Shown one piece after another: positions 5,387 through 5,766 of a stretch of DNA of 5,766 nt. The stretch is from Candidatus Omnitrophota bacterium (lineage in GTDB: Bacteria; Omnitrophota; Gorgyraeia; JABMRN01): NCBI GenBank assembly GCA_028702395.1, contig JAQVOV010000103.1:1-5766 (forward strand). Reading direction: 5' to 3'. Each line of letters opens with the position of its first letter. Position 1 is the stretch's first letter. The position numbers were made by a program, and so were the translations under genes. The notes below the pieces were generated by a model. The model was not told the DNA's origin and did not search any database. It saw only the letters and a program-made list of their open reading frames with translations.

Positions 5387-5766
5387 ATGAAACACTTTAA
5401 ACATTTGAACAGATTTGCTAAATATTTACTCAAATATTGGAAGGTGCAAGCAGTTGTTACGTTTTTCGGCATAGTGACAATTCCAATGACTTTACTTAAT
5501 CCTTATCTTACCAAAATAGGTATAGATAAAGCTTATGGGCATAAAGACATGAAGCTTTTTCTTATTCTTGTTGTAATAGGGGGAAGTGCTTTTATTTTTA
5601 ATGGTGTTATAACAACTTTCACAGGGTATTTATCAAATTATATAAATAGAAATATTAATTTTGATCTGACCTTAGATGTTTTCAAAAAACTTCAACGAGT
5701 TCCTTTAAGTTTTTTTTCTAGCAGAACAACAGGGGAACATATATATAAACTGCATGCTGATGTTAG
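5387..5766 (+). CDS. ABC exporter, N-terminal transmembrane domain; runs off right edge
   Basis: ATG 5387 opens a frame that stays open to the window edge (126 full codons). The product begins with a basic amphipathic segment (MKHFKHLNRFAKYLLKYWK), then a first membrane helix at about 20-42 (AVVTFFGIVTIPMTLLNPYL) and a second at about 57-80 (LFLILVVIGGSAFIFNGVI). FFSSRTTGEHIYKLHADV (109-126) is the well-known conserved segment after TM2 of type I ABC exporters (usually FFdkrxTGexxsRxxnDv). The full protein is therefore probably an MsbA-like half-transporter with a fused ATPase outside the window, exporting a lipid, peptide or glycoconjugate. There is no Shine-Dalgarno before the ATG, and an in-frame TAA at 5348-5350 with no start codon between rules out a longer start. 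It follows the phosphohydrolase in the same direction across a 97-bp repeat-filled spacer. Confidence 0.85.
   Translation, partial: MKHFKHLNRFAKYLLKYWKVQAVVTFFGIVTIPMTLLNPYLTKIGIDKAYGHKDMKLFLILVVIGGSAFIFNGVITTFTGYLSNYINRNINFDLTLDVFKKLQRVPLSFFSSRTTGEHIYKLHADV

Overview
The window is AT-rich, with codon use leaning to AAA, ATA, TTT and GAT, and it uses the ordinary bacterial code. A very long exported protein with a glucan-phosphorylase-like domain, a UPF0489 domain fused to TPRs and degenerate 7-bp repeats fit an uncultured bacterium of the Omnitrophota or Elusimicrobiota type. That placement is an inference from style, not from a marker gene.

Layout, left to right. (1) From 1117 down to the left edge, minus strand, is the N-terminal 372 codons of a large secreted or membrane-anchored protein. 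Its last visible part looks like the start of a GT35 (glycogen phosphorylase) GT-B domain. (2) The divergent intergenic stretch 1118-1354 holds a perfect 10-3-10 palindrome with a -10 box in each strand, and a separate plus-strand promoter candidate. (3) 1355-1705 (+) and 1719-2207 (-) are two small convergent genes for exported proteins of unknown function. (4) The very AT-rich divergent spacer 2208-2321 carries extended -10 boxes so close to both start codons (2207 and 2322) that both mRNAs should be nearly leaderless; neither gene has a Shine-Dalgarno sequence. (5) From 2322 rightwards is an apparent operon: a UPF0489 (arginase-fold) domain with C-terminal TPRs, then, overlapping by 11 bp, an alkaline-phosphatase-superfamily phosphohydrolase with all metal ligands present, then, after a 97-bp spacer, the start of an ABC exporter that runs off the right edge.

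The phosphohydrolase gene contains an in-frame 7-bp repeat array near its 3' end. The spacer after it is built almost wholly of another degenerate 7-bp repeat (ANTGNGT) arranged as two inverted arrays.

The most interesting unit is the operon from 2322. It combines an arginase-fold metal hydrolase with a TPR docking domain, a phospho/sulfo-ester hydrolase and an exporter. This could be a pathway that modifies and exports a peptide or an envelope molecule. The sequence supports the families, but the joint function is a hypothesis.
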